Shown: positions 1 to 5,794, counted from the stretch's first letter. The stretch is DNA of 6,656 bases from Bacillota bacterium (GCA_021816665.1 JAKAXI010000108.1:1-6656), one strand, 5' to 3'. Numbers and translations are program-made. The notes: generated by a model from the letters alone, not told the origin.

Positions 1-300
1 GAAAGCGGGTCGGAGGTCTGATGACCGTGATCAAAATATGCGTTATCAAGCGGTGGCGTTTGAGGGAATAAACATTTAGTATGTTATTCGGTAGAAGGTT
101 ACATAACTCGGCAGTTTCGTGCACAAAAAGTGCGCTAAAGTCTGCAGAACCGTCGCTTAGGGGTTGTTTTCGGATTTTAGCGCACTGTTAATACGTTATT
201 TTCTATTCTTGACCCTCATAACGCACAATTTGTTCACTCACGACGACTGGCCAAAAATCCACGCAAACTGCTACTCCGTGTGGAGGTACCTTACCTGCAT
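1..300. other. AT-rich non-coding region
   Basis: No convincing gene is visible. All three plus-strand frames close within the first 80 bases, so the tail of a gene beginning outside the window cannot be excluded; one frame has GGAGGT three bases before an ATG at 21, but it gives only 16 codons. GC is about 45% by hand count, well below the operon to the right. The stretch carries a long imperfect palindrome (129-186) and a more distant inverted pair, TGCGTTAT (39-46) and ATAACGCA (218-225). It lies downstream of the minus-strand nuclease gene, so it is that gene's 3' flank. Confidence 0.6.
129..186. repeat. 16-bp imperfect palindrome, possible hairpin
   Basis: AGTGCGCTAAAGTCTG (129-144) pairs with CGGATTTTAGCGCACT (171-186). 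The outer 11 bp are perfect, and two G-T wobbles would be allowed in RNA. The loop is 26 nt. Read on the minus strand, the stem is followed at once by a run of five T, so it could end transcription of the nuclease gene at 301-969. The large loop is unusual for an intrinsic terminator, and a dispersed palindromic repeat or small non-autonomous element is an equally good reading. The pairing is seen directly; the role is inferred. Confidence 0.6.
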
Positions 301-969
301 TTACAACATTGTACGAACGCGTGATGGGTGGATTCTGTAGGTTCGAATACGCGACTCCCCTCCGCCAACTGGTTCCAGCCACCGTATCTCAACCAAATGG
401 TGCATATAACGTCGAGCGGAAGCGGTTGAAATGTGAAGGGTATCAGCCACTTTCTGCGGAGTGATTGGATCCGGAGTTCGCCACGTAACTCTAACCACTT
501 CGCGCTCCACGATTGACGCCTCGCCCCAGCCAGCGTCTGCATCAGCCCAACTGCCAATGTGTTTCTGGATTGTGAGAGCGCAAAGCTCCGGATTATCACG
601 CACATCATCAAATGAGAATCGAAGCACCTGCCATCCTTCCAAGACCAGAGTGTTTTGCCTGCGGCATGCGTCCGTGAAGTTGTAGCGGGTAATGTCGCGG
701 CTGTGAGGACCAAATCCGTCTAGCTCCATAGCGAGTCTAAAATACCCGCGGAGATAAGCGAAGTCGATGAAACGCCACCCTTTGTTGTAATCCCGAACTT
801 GGTATTCTGGGTGCAATCCGTCAAAGTGGTGATACATGGGCCACCAGACGGCTTTTAAAAATAGCGTCTCAGCATAACCCAGACCGTCTACGATGCGAGT
901 CGCCGCTGCGCCGCTGCGTCGAGCAACATGTGAAGCCACAAAATTTCGGTACGCCGTCTCAAAGTCCAT
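301..969 (-). CDS. DUF559/Vsr-like nuclease domain fused to a winged helix
   Basis: A 222-residue protein that probably cleaves or nicks DNA; its biological role is unknown. Residues 60-138 match the DUF559/very-short-patch-repair endonuclease pattern within the PD-(D/E)xK fold. There is an aspartate in FIDF (D69), then MELDGFGPH (E82, D84, H89), then RRQNTLVLEGWQVLRFSFDDV with the conserved RQN, GW and LRF elements. Residues 151-215 look like a winged helix-turn-helix (TPQKVADTLHISTASARRYM, then a short wing), which suggests DNA-sequence or partner recognition. The ATG at 969 was chosen because AAGGGG lies 8 nt before it; an upstream in-frame ATG at 1029 has no such site and would add 20 unconserved-looking residues. 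The gene stands alone on its strand, 236 bp past the end of the Lia-like operon. Its GC (about 53%) is below that operon's, which fits an acquired accessory gene. No methyltransferase neighbour is visible, so a classic Vsr role is not indicated. Confidence 0.75.
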   Translation of the reverse strand: MDFETAYRNFVASHVARRSGAAATRIVDGLGYAETLFLKAVWWPMYHHFDGLHPEYQVRDYNKGWRFIDFAYLRGYFRLAMELDGFGPHSRDITRYNFTDACRRQNTLVLEGWQVLRFSFDDVRDNPELCALTIQKHIGSWADADAGWGEASIVEREVVRVTWRTPDPITPQKVADTLHISTASARRYMHHLVEIRWLEPVGGGESRIRTYRIHPSRVRTML

Positions 970-977
970 CGAAGTGA

Positions 978-983
978 CCCCTT
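978..983 (-). promoter_or_regulatory. ribosome binding site fixing the nuclease start
   Basis: On the minus strand AAGGGG ends 8 nt before the ATG at 969. The alternative ATG at 1029 has no comparable purine run at the right distance, so this site decides the start. Confidence 0.65.
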
Positions 984-1181
984 CCCGGATAAGGGTCAGA
1001 GGGCGATCCCGAGCCACCACACGCAACAAGCCCCTCTACCCCGTCACAACGAGACTACTGTCAACGGGAAGGAGTGTCGATGACGAGTAGGACACACCTG
1101 CACACAGTAGAAGACCCAGGGTTGAAACCGAGTCATCACCAGGCCATCTGTAATAGGTCCGCCCACCGTGGCGCACCGTTA

Positions 1182-1199
1182 GCGAGAACCAACTCTCGC
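1182..1199 (-). terminator. possible terminator of the liaFSR-like operon
   Basis: GCGAGA (1182-1187) and TCTCGC (1194-1199) form a 6-bp stem with a 6-nt loop, starting 6 nt after the response-regulator stop codon. Placement is right for the operon end, but no T-run follows on the minus strand, so it is a weak intrinsic terminator at best. Confidence 0.35.
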
Positions 1200-1205
1200 C
1201 CGCCC

Positions 1206-1850
1206 CTACCTGTCCAGCCCGTGGCGCACCGCGTAGATCGCGGCCTGCGTGCGGTCCTCCACGCCGAGCTTGATGAACACGTTGCTGACATGCGTCTTCA
1301 CCGTCTTGACGCCGATCTGCAGCAAATCCGCGATCTCCTGGTTGCTCCGGCCGGCTGCGAGGGCGCGCAGCACGTCGAGTTCGCGATCGGTCAGGTCCTG
1401 CCACGCCTCGCGCTCCAGGCGCGTCTGCAAGTGGCCGACGAGGCTTTTCTGCACCTGCGCGTCGAGCATCGACTCGCCGTTCGCGGCGCGGCGCACCGCC
1501 TCCACCACCTGGCGCGCCGTGCTTGTCTTCAGCAAGTACGACAGGGCGCCTGCGCGCAGTGCCTCGACCACTTGCGTGTCATCCGTGGAACTCGTCAGCA
1601 CGACGACGCGACTACTGCACCCGGCCTCGGTCAGTTTGCGTGTCGCTTCAATGCCGTTGACGCGCGGCATGAGCAGGTCCATCAGGATCACGTCCGGCTC
1701 CTGCCCCTGCCCCTGCCCCTGCGCCTGGCGCACCGCCTCATCCCCGTCTCCCGCCATCGCAACGACTTCGATGTCATCTTCCGTCTCCAAGTAGCCGCGA
1801 AGGCCAAGGCGGACAATTTCGTGATCGTCCGCGATCAGTACCCGTATCAT
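1206..1850 (-). CDS. liaR: LiaR/VraR-like NarL-family response regulator
   Basis: A cytoplasmic transcription factor, 214 residues, the usual length for LiaR/VraR. The receiver domain (1-120) has the acidic pair D8/D9, phosphoacceptor D58 in VILMDLLMP, T86 and K108. The LuxR-type DNA-binding domain (about 150-212) has LTDRELDVLRALAAGRSNQE and IGVKTVKTHVSNVFIKLGV. By family knowledge the kinase encoded just upstream phosphorylates D58, after which the dimer activates envelope-stress genes. The ATG overlaps the kinase stop as TGATG and has GGAGGA about 7 nt upstream, so the two are translationally coupled. It is the last gene of the operon. Oddity: residues 44-50 are QGQGQGQ, encoded by a hexanucleotide repeat, between helix 2 and the strand leading to D58, where relatives have a shorter loop. 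The key residues are intact, so it should be functional. The LiaR name rests on domain pattern plus gene order. Confidence 0.9.
   Translation of the reverse strand: MIRVLIADDHEIVRLGLRGYLETEDDIEVVAMAGDGDEAVRQAQGQGQGQEPDVILMDLLMPRVNGIEATRKLTEAGCSSRVVVLTSSTDDTQVVEALRAGALSYLLKTSTARQVVEAVRRAANGESMLDAQVQKSLVGHLQTRLEREAWQDLTDRELDVLRALAAGRSNQEIADLLQIGVKTVKTHVSNVFIKLGVEDRTQAAIYAVRHGLDR
1701..1727. repeat. CTGCCC hexanucleotide tandem repeat inside liaR
   Basis: Three exact CTGCCC units, a fourth with one change (CTGCGC) and a final CTG. On the minus strand they encode alternating Gln and Gly at residues 42-50 of the response regulator. A six-base unit keeps the frame when copy number changes. Confidence 0.85.
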
Positions 1851-3157
1851 CAGGACTCCTCCGTCTCTGTCGGTCCGTTCATGTCAACGCGCGGGATCAC
1901 GACCGTCACCGTCGTCCCGCGCCGCCGCTGCAGCAGGCTGAACCGTCCACCAAGCGACTCCGCGCGCTCGCGCATAGCGCTGATGCCGTAGGAATCACCG
2001 GCTGGTGATGGGATCGCGTTGGGCGTACCGGCCGATGACGATGACGATGGCGATGGCGGCGGGGTCGCGTCACGGCCGTCAGGGCTATCGGCTGCGCCCG
2101 GCGAGTCTCCCATGCCTCCGACTGCCGCCGAGTCGCTCCCGTTCGCGGCTTCGCTCGCCAGCGTGCCGCGGGTGGCCGCTATGCCGATGCCGTCGTCCGT
2201 GATCGACAGCTCGTATGTATCAGCCGCAGCGGCCAGTTGCACCCGGATGCTCGAAGCCTCAGCGTGCTTCAGGACGTTTGCGACAGCCTCCTGCAGGATG
2301 CGAAACAGGTTCTCTTCGATGAGCACCGGGATCTCGGTGTCGATCGTGGACGTAAAGCTGCAGGTTAGTCTGTAGCGCTCCTCGACGGCGCGGAGGAAGC
2401 TCGAAGCCGCGTCCGGCAGAGCGCGTCCAGCGAGGTCCACCGGCCGCAAGTGCAGGAGCAGCGCGCGCATCTCGCGTTGAGCGCTCGTCGCGAGTTCCGC
2501 GATGGTCGTCAACGTCTCGTGCAGCTTGGCCTGCGCCCGGCTGATCCCGCTGCCCTCCGCGCCCGCGGCACCACCGGCCGCAGCAACACCCCGATCGGTT
2601 CCCGCCGAGGCCCCTGCCTCCGCGCCACCCTCTGCCTTCGTTTCGAGCCGCAGCGCCGTCTCCGCCATCATCGTGAGCGCGAACAACTGCTGACTCACTG
2701 AGTCGTGTAAGTCGCGGGCGAGCCGCTGCCGCTCTTCCATCGTCGCAGCCCGTTCGGCATCAGTCGCAAGGCGGCGGTTCTCCTCTGCCAGTCGCTGCAA
2801 CAGTCCTACCTGTTGCTCGAGCTTCTCGCCCATCTGGTTGAACTGGTCGGCGAGTTGGTCGATCTCGTCGCGTTCCCCCGTCCGCTCGACGCGGTGGTGC
2901 AGGCGACCAGCCGCAATCAGAGCAGCCGCCTCTTCGATCCCGTACAGCCTGCGCCGAAAACCCTGCGCCAACCGGTAACTGGCGATGAGCGTCAGCGCAG
3001 CGACGACAGCCGCGTCCACCGCGAGCACCTGCCAGTGCAGCGCGAGCACGGCGCGATCGGCTGTGCCACCTAGCGCTAGGACCGACCACACACCGACCCC
3101 ATTTGCCACAATCGCGACGCCAACGCAGAGCGTGATTACCCGAGCACGGATACTCAT
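1850..3157 (-). CDS. liaS: LiaS/VraS-like sensor histidine kinase
   Basis: A membrane kinase of 435 residues, longer than the roughly 350 usual for LiaS/VraS. Two membrane segments (about 7-29 and 43-60) enclose a very short extracellular loop, typical of intramembrane-sensing kinases. A HAMP domain (62-115) and coiled coil (110-140) follow. The HisKA_3 box reads LARDLHDSVSQQLF with phosphoacceptor H151. The ATPase domain shows the N box EAVANVLKHAEA (290-301), G1 box DDGIGI (321-326) and G2 region YGISAMRERAESLGG (390-404). It should autophosphorylate and pass phosphate to the response regulator encoded next. Two low-complexity insertions explain the extra length: about 173-206, between the two dimerisation helices, and about 328-388 within the ATP lid. 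All catalytic motifs are present. Its start lies 3 nt after the LiaF-like stop without a strong ribosome site, so translation is probably coupled. Family assignment is firm; the Lia name rests on order F-S-R and topology. Confidence 0.9.
   Translation of the reverse strand: MSIRARVITLCVGVAIVANGVGVWSVLALGGTADRAVLALHWQVLAVDAAVVAALTLIASYRLAQGFRRRLYGIEEAAALIAAGRLHHRVERTGERDEIDQLADQFNQMGEKLEQQVGLLQRLAEENRRLATDAERAATMEERQRLARDLHDSVSQQLFALTMMAETALRLETKAEGGAEAGASAGTDRGVAAAGGAAGAEGSGISRAQAKLHETLTTIAELATSAQREMRALLLHLRPVDLAGRALPDAASSFLRAVEERYRLTCSFTSTIDTEIPVLIEENLFRILQEAVANVLKHAEASSIRVQLAAAADTYELSITDDGIGIAATRGTLASEAANGSDSAAVGGMGDSPGAADSPDGRDATPPPSPSSSSSAGTPNAIPSPAGDSYGISAMRERAESLGGRFSLLQRRRGTTVTVVIPRVDMNGPTETEES
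1994..2176 (-). other. low-complexity insertion in the kinase ATP lid
   Basis: Encodes kinase residues 328-388, between the G1 box DDGIGI and the G2 motif YGISAMRER. Family members usually have about 10-15 residues here. The insert is rich in Ala, Gly, Ser, Pro and Asp with no predicted fold. It includes four GATGRC hexamers at 2034-2057 that encode a Pro/Ser tract. Confidence 0.75.
2034..2057. repeat. GATGRC hexanucleotide tandem repeat inside liaS
   Basis: GATGAC twice followed by GATGGC twice, in frame with the kinase gene on the minus strand, giving a Ser-rich run next to PPPSP. This is the same repeat size as the array in the adjacent response-regulator gene. Confidence 0.8.
2540..2641 (-). 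other. Ala/Gly-rich insertion between kinase dimerisation helices
   Basis: Encodes kinase residues 173-206, just after the helix bearing H151 and before the second helix (KLHETLTTIAELATSAQREM). The composition is mainly Ala, Gly, Glu and Ser. Relatives join these helices by a shorter linker. Confidence 0.65.
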
Positions 3158-3160
3158 CGG

Positions 3161-4027
3161 CTACACCCGCACAATGCGGACGTCGCCAATCTTCAGCGAC
3201 ACCGAGATGGTCACCCGACGCCCCGAGTCTGCAAAGCCTGGCTCTTCGAAGTGAACGTGCCGCCCGGTACCGGAATGACTTTCGTCAAACACTACGAGGT
3301 CACCAATGCTCACCTGTGCGTCGATCGCGACATCGAGGTTGCTCGGGACCAGCACGCGGACATCGCCGATCCACCCGCCGATGTCAATGTGGTAATCGCC
3401 GTCCTCCACATGAGCGGTCGCGAGGTTGACGCGGATGTCACCGACTCCGTTCCACATCTCCATGTCTTTCAGCACCCACGGATGACCTCCCACCGAGAGG
3501 TCGCCAATCAGGCGCCAGGTGCCGCGATCGCCATAGCGGTCTTTGTGCCGCTTACCGGGTGCGTCGACGACAATGTCCCCGTCCACGACATCTCCTTCCC
3601 ACTTCCACTTACCCGTGTCGCCTGCGGTCCCGTCCCATTCCTTTTTGTGCCGCTTGCCACCGTGGATCACGACGACTGGCACCATCGGCCCCCGCCAACG
3701 GCGGGGCAAGAGCAGGTTCAAGCCGAAGAAGATAATCAGCAGCGCCCAAAACAAGTTGCCGTCGCTGATGCGCATCAGCCAAGGAAACAGCCCAGTCGCC
3801 CGGGCAGACAAACCGAGGCCAAGGACGATAAAGAACAGCGACCAAATCGGTATCTTGCCTCGGCGAAACTCGTGCAGTCCGGAGCCACCGAGCAGCACCA
3901 GCAACAGCGGCCAAAGCACGGCGCCGGACCACCAAACCGGCGTCATGTGGATCACGCCCGTCGCATTCAATAGGTAGAGCACGCCGATCGCCACAATAAT
4001 GATGCCAAGTCCTGCACCACGTCGCAT
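3161..4027 (-). CDS. liaF: LiaF-like membrane protein, predicted kinase regulator
   Basis: A 288-residue protein with about four hydrophobic segments (6-24, 35-48, 60-79, 91-107) and a soluble C-terminal domain from about 112. That domain has five repeated glycine-aspartate turns: IGDLSVG, VGDIRVNL, IGDVRVLVPSN, IGDLVVF and IGDVRIVRV. This is the LiaF C-terminal/cell-wall-active antibiotic response pattern, likely a beta-rich stack. In known systems LiaF holds the LiaS kinase inactive until envelope damage; the same is inferred here because it is the first gene of an F-S-R operon, 3 nt before the kinase. A His/Lys/Asp/Gly-rich stretch (123-170) links membrane and C-terminal parts. The ATG at 4027 was chosen because GGAGAG lies 6 nt upstream; a GTG at 4051 would add 8 residues but has only a weak site. 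The upstream region carries a 13-bp repeat array. Confidence 0.85.
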   Translation of the reverse strand: MRRGAGLGIIIVAIGVLYLLNATGVIHMTPVWWSGAVLWPLLLVLLGGSGLHEFRRGKIPIWSLFFIVLGLGLSARATGLFPWLMRISDGNLFWALLIIFFGLNLLLPRRWRGPMVPVVVIHGGKRHKKEWDGTAGDTGKWKWEGDVVDGDIVVDAPGKRHKDRYGDRGTWRLIGDLSVGGHPWVLKDMEMWNGVGDIRVNLATAHVEDGDYHIDIGGWIGDVRVLVPSNLDVAIDAQVSIGDLVVFDESHSGTGRHVHFEEPGFADSGRRVTISVSLKIGDVRIVRV

Positions 4028-4033
4028 GTCAAT

Positions 4034-4039
4034 CTCTCC
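4034..4039 (-). promoter_or_regulatory. ribosome binding site fixing the liaF-like start
   Basis: GGAGAG on the minus strand ends 6 nt before the ATG at 4027. It falls inside the coding part of the longer GTG-initiated version, so it favours the shorter protein. Confidence 0.6.
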
Positions 4040-4060
4040 GTTCGCTTCCACATGAGTCGG

Positions 4061-4124
4061 GTCTCATAGCCGAATTTCATAATTAGGTCTCGCAGTCGCG
4101 TCTCATAGCACGTCTCATATTGCG
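4061..4124. repeat. five-unit tandem repeat array, GTCTCATA core
   Basis: Units start at 4061 (GTCTCATA), 4074 (ATTTCATA), 4087 (GTCTCGCA), 4100 (GTCTCATA) and 4112 (GTCTCATA), that is at steps of 13, 13, 13 and 12 bp. Two larger blocks, AGTCGGGTCTCATAGC (4055-4070) and AGTCGCGTCTCATAGC (4094-4109), differ at one base and lie exactly three periods apart. The array sits about 35-100 bp before the LiaF-like start. On the operon's sense strand the core reads TATGAGAC. It may be an array of regulator sites; no match to a known box is claimed. Confidence 0.7.
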
Positions 4125-4193
4125 TTCGTTCGTGGCTTCATCGTACCCCGGCGGTGTACGCCGGACAACCGGCTTTCGGTCCCTTTTAGCTCC

Positions 4194-4213
4194 GACTAAA
4201 GTCTGAGACGACT
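4194..4213. promoter_or_regulatory. candidate LiaR/VraR-type operator
   Basis: GACTAAAGTC (4194-4203) is an inverted GACT pair separated by two bases, followed by GAGACGACT (4205-4213), which shares the GAGAC core with the nearby array. Binding sites of the VraR/LiaR family have been described as ACT and AGT half-sites; ACT-AA-AGT fits that loosely. It lies between the two divergent genes, about 140-160 bp before the exporter start. The motif is seen; its use is inferred. Confidence 0.35.
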
Positions 4214-4354
4214 GCCCGTTTCGAGCCCGATGGCAACAAGTTGGCAGGGGTTTACGATAAGTCTAACGAATCAGAACAGCGCAGTGACTGGACCGTGAGC
4301 ACCTTGACTGGGGCCCCCGGCTCGCGACAAACTGCGCCGAGGGGGACCTGACAA

Positions 4355-5746
4355 GTGTCTGTGCTTACGAAGAACAAGAACTTCGCCACGCTGACAGCAG
4401 GACAGCTGATCTCGACCATCGGCAACAACCTCTTCAGCCTCGCGCTACCGTGGTACGTGTTTGTGCGAACGGGATCCAAAACAGATTTGGCGTGGGCCGG
4501 CATCGCGATGACGCTGCCGTCTTTGCTCGGGTTTGTGAGCGGCGTGTTCGTCGACCGCTGGAACAAGCGCTTCACGATGGCGGCCTCCGACACGCTGCGC
4601 GCCATCCTCAGCGCTGTGTTAACCGTAGCCGTGCTGTTGCATCAGCCACTGTGGGTGGTTCTCGTTGTCGTGTTGGCACTGCAGGCGATCGGCAAGTTTT
4701 TTGATCCCGCTGCCGCCTCGCTCCTCCCCCAGATTGTCACGAAGGACGAACTGCCGTCAGCGTCCGGGATCCAGCAGTCGAGCACAGCGACGGCTCAACT
4801 CGTCGGCACGCTGTCCGGCGGAGCACTGCTGACCGCGCTTGGACCCGCGCTGTTGTTTGCCAGCGACGGCGCCTCCTTCCTTGTGTCCGCCGCAAGTGTG
4901 CTGTTAATTCGCGTCCGCGAAGTGCTGCCGGGACAGATGAAGGCCAGCGTAGGTACTGATGTCACAGACGGGAACGGTGCGGGCGCGGCAGACGCGAATG
5001 TCGGGGTGGGCGAGGCCGGTACAGCTGGCGCTTCACCATCAGCTTCCACCGCTTCCGCACCGGCCGGCTCAATCTCTGCAGCCATCTCCCGCTTCACCGC
5101 TGAGTGGCGAGAAGGCTTTCAGCTACTCATGAAGTCGAAGTTTTTGCAGTTGCTTGTATTGCTCTCGGTCTGCGCCAACTTCGCCCTGTCCCCTGTCGAT
5201 CTCGGTCTGACCGCCTGGGTCAAGGGCCCGATGCACGGAAATGCACTGATGCTAAGTCTCATGAACGCCTTCTTCTTCTGCGGCATTATTGGCGGAGGAT
5301 TCCTGGTTGGATCCGTCAGTCGGCGCCTCTCTCTGCGCAGCATCCTCATCGTGGGCATGGTGTTCATCGGTGTGATTTTCGCCGGTATCGGGTTTTGGGC
5401 AAACTTTGCTTGGGACGCCTCTCTAATGGTCTGCGGAGGCTTGGGCCTTGGCATTATCAACGGGGCGTCCGGGGCGCTCATGATGCAGAAGATCCCGGCG
5501 CACCTCCGCGGTCGCACTATGGGCACGACCTTTGCCTTGTCGACGATGGCGATGCCGCTCGGCATGGTCCTGTTCGGCGCTCTGGTTGCGCATGTTCCAC
5601 TGTCCGTGGTGTTCGCGGTCTGCGGTGCTCTCTGCGCCATGACTGGTTTGATACTCATGCTGCCTGTTCGGGATGACCTCGACGAGGTGTTTGCCAGCGT
5701 CACACCTGAGGCAGTCGGCACCGAAGGATTGGGTGCCGCGCAGTAG
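4355..5746 (+). CDS. MFS drug/siderophore-type efflux transporter
   Basis: An integral membrane exporter of 463 residues with about twelve hydrophobic segments in two halves, resembling the MFS_3 group (EntS and MefA-like efflux proteins). Residues 10-35 give TAGQLISTIGNNLFSLALPWYV, typical of the first helix. Motif A is GVFVDRWNKR (63-72), and the second half has a weaker counterpart near VSRRLS (321-326). The substrate cannot be read from sequence. The start is a GTG preceded at 8 nt by GAGGGGGA (4339-4346); another GTG two codons on is possible. Residues 194-240, the central cytoplasmic loop between helices 6 and 7, are unusually Ala/Gly/Ser-rich, echoing the insertions in the neighbouring kinase. 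It is transcribed away from the Lia-like operon and shares its regulatory region, so control by that system is a reasonable guess. A hairpin terminator follows at 5795. Confidence 0.88.
   Translation: MSVLTKNKNFATLTAGQLISTIGNNLFSLALPWYVFVRTGSKTDLAWAGIAMTLPSLLGFVSGVFVDRWNKRFTMAASDTLRAILSAVLTVAVLLHQPLWVVLVVVLALQAIGKFFDPAAASLLPQIVTKDELPSASGIQQSSTATAQLVGTLSGGALLTALGPALLFASDGASFLVSAASVLLIRVREVLPGQMKASVGTDVTDGNGAGAADANVGVGEAGTAGASPSASTASAPAGSISAAISRFTAEWREGFQLLMKSKFLQLLVLLSVCANFALSPVDLGLTAWVKGPMHGNALMLSLMNAFFFCGIIGGGFLVGSVSRRLSLRSILIVGMVFIGVIFAGIGFWANFAWDASLMVCGGLGLGIINGASGALMMQKIPAHLRGRTMGTTFALSTMAMPLGMVLFGALVAHVPLSVVFAVCGALCAMTGLILMLPVRDDLDEVFASVTPEAVGTEGLGAAQ
4934..5074 (+). other. low-complexity central loop of the MFS transporter
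   Basis: Encodes residues 194-240, between predicted helices 6 and 7: mostly Ala, Gly, Ser, Thr and Asp without hydrophobic segments. The loop is normally charged and shorter in related exporters. No clear hexamer tandem array is visible here, unlike the loops in the two regulator genes. Confidence 0.6.
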
Positions 5747-5794
5747 GAGTCAAAAGGTGTCGTCGTAGCTCAGCAAGCTTGATGGAATCGAAAA

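Larger units (their letters stand above)
970..1205. other. intergenic region between the response regulator and nuclease genes
   Basis: No conserved gene is evident. It holds a small hairpin just after the response-regulator stop (1182-1199), a 13-nt copy of that gene's 3' end (1166-1178 against 1219-1231), and on the minus strand a perfect TTGACA (1059-1064) that could be the nuclease -35. No good -10 sits at 16-18 bp from it, so I do not call a promoter. On the plus strand AAGGAG (1069-1074) precedes an ATG at 1080; this opens a frame that runs antisense through the response regulator and is probably not a gene. Confidence 0.5.
4028..4354. other. divergent intergenic region, liaF-like operon and MFS gene
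   Basis: No gene is seen in these 327 bp, which must hold promoters for both directions. Present are the five-unit repeat array (4061-4124), a CCGGCG/CGCCGG hairpin with a 5-nt loop (4148-4164), and the element around 4194-4213. On the plus strand TTGGCA (4241-4246) is a 5/6 match to -35 but its -10 at 17 bp, TAACGA, is poor. ATGGCA (4230-4235) with TACGAT (4253-4258) is 4/6 and 4/6 at 17 bp. On the minus strand TATGAA (4076-4081) is the best -10-like hexamer, with GAGACG 17 bp before it. None is strong, as expected for promoters needing an activator. Confidence 0.5.

Noticed and set aside
21..71. Sixteen-codon frame with GGAGGT near its ATG
   Set aside because: The spacing to the ATG is only three bases and the peptide resembles nothing. 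It could be chance or the tail of an upstream frame.
1036..1064. Promoter for the nuclease gene using the perfect TTGACA
   Set aside because: No acceptable -10 hexamer is found 16-18 bp downstream on the minus strand.
1036..1404. Minus-strand frame of 122 codons
   Set aside because: It is an alternate frame of the response-regulator 3' end running into the trailer; Arg-rich with no domain.
1074..1991. Plus-strand open frame of 305 codons as a gene
   Set aside because: From 1206 on it lies opposite the well-supported response regulator and kinase end, and its translation is Arg/His/Leu-rich with no recognisable domain. Kept only as a low-interest observation for its start signal.
1701..2057. 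Hexamer repeats as a CRISPR-like or VNTR array outside genes
   Set aside because: Units are six bases, contiguous, in frame and inside coding regions, so they are coding microsatellites.
3251..3973. Plus-strand open frame of 240 codons
   Set aside because: It is fully antisense to the LiaF-like gene, whose membrane segments and glycine-aspartate repeats are clear. Its product resembles no family.
5119..5721. Minus-strand open frame of 200 codons
   Set aside because: Antisense to the second half of the MFS transporter; no hydrophobic or domain pattern of its own.
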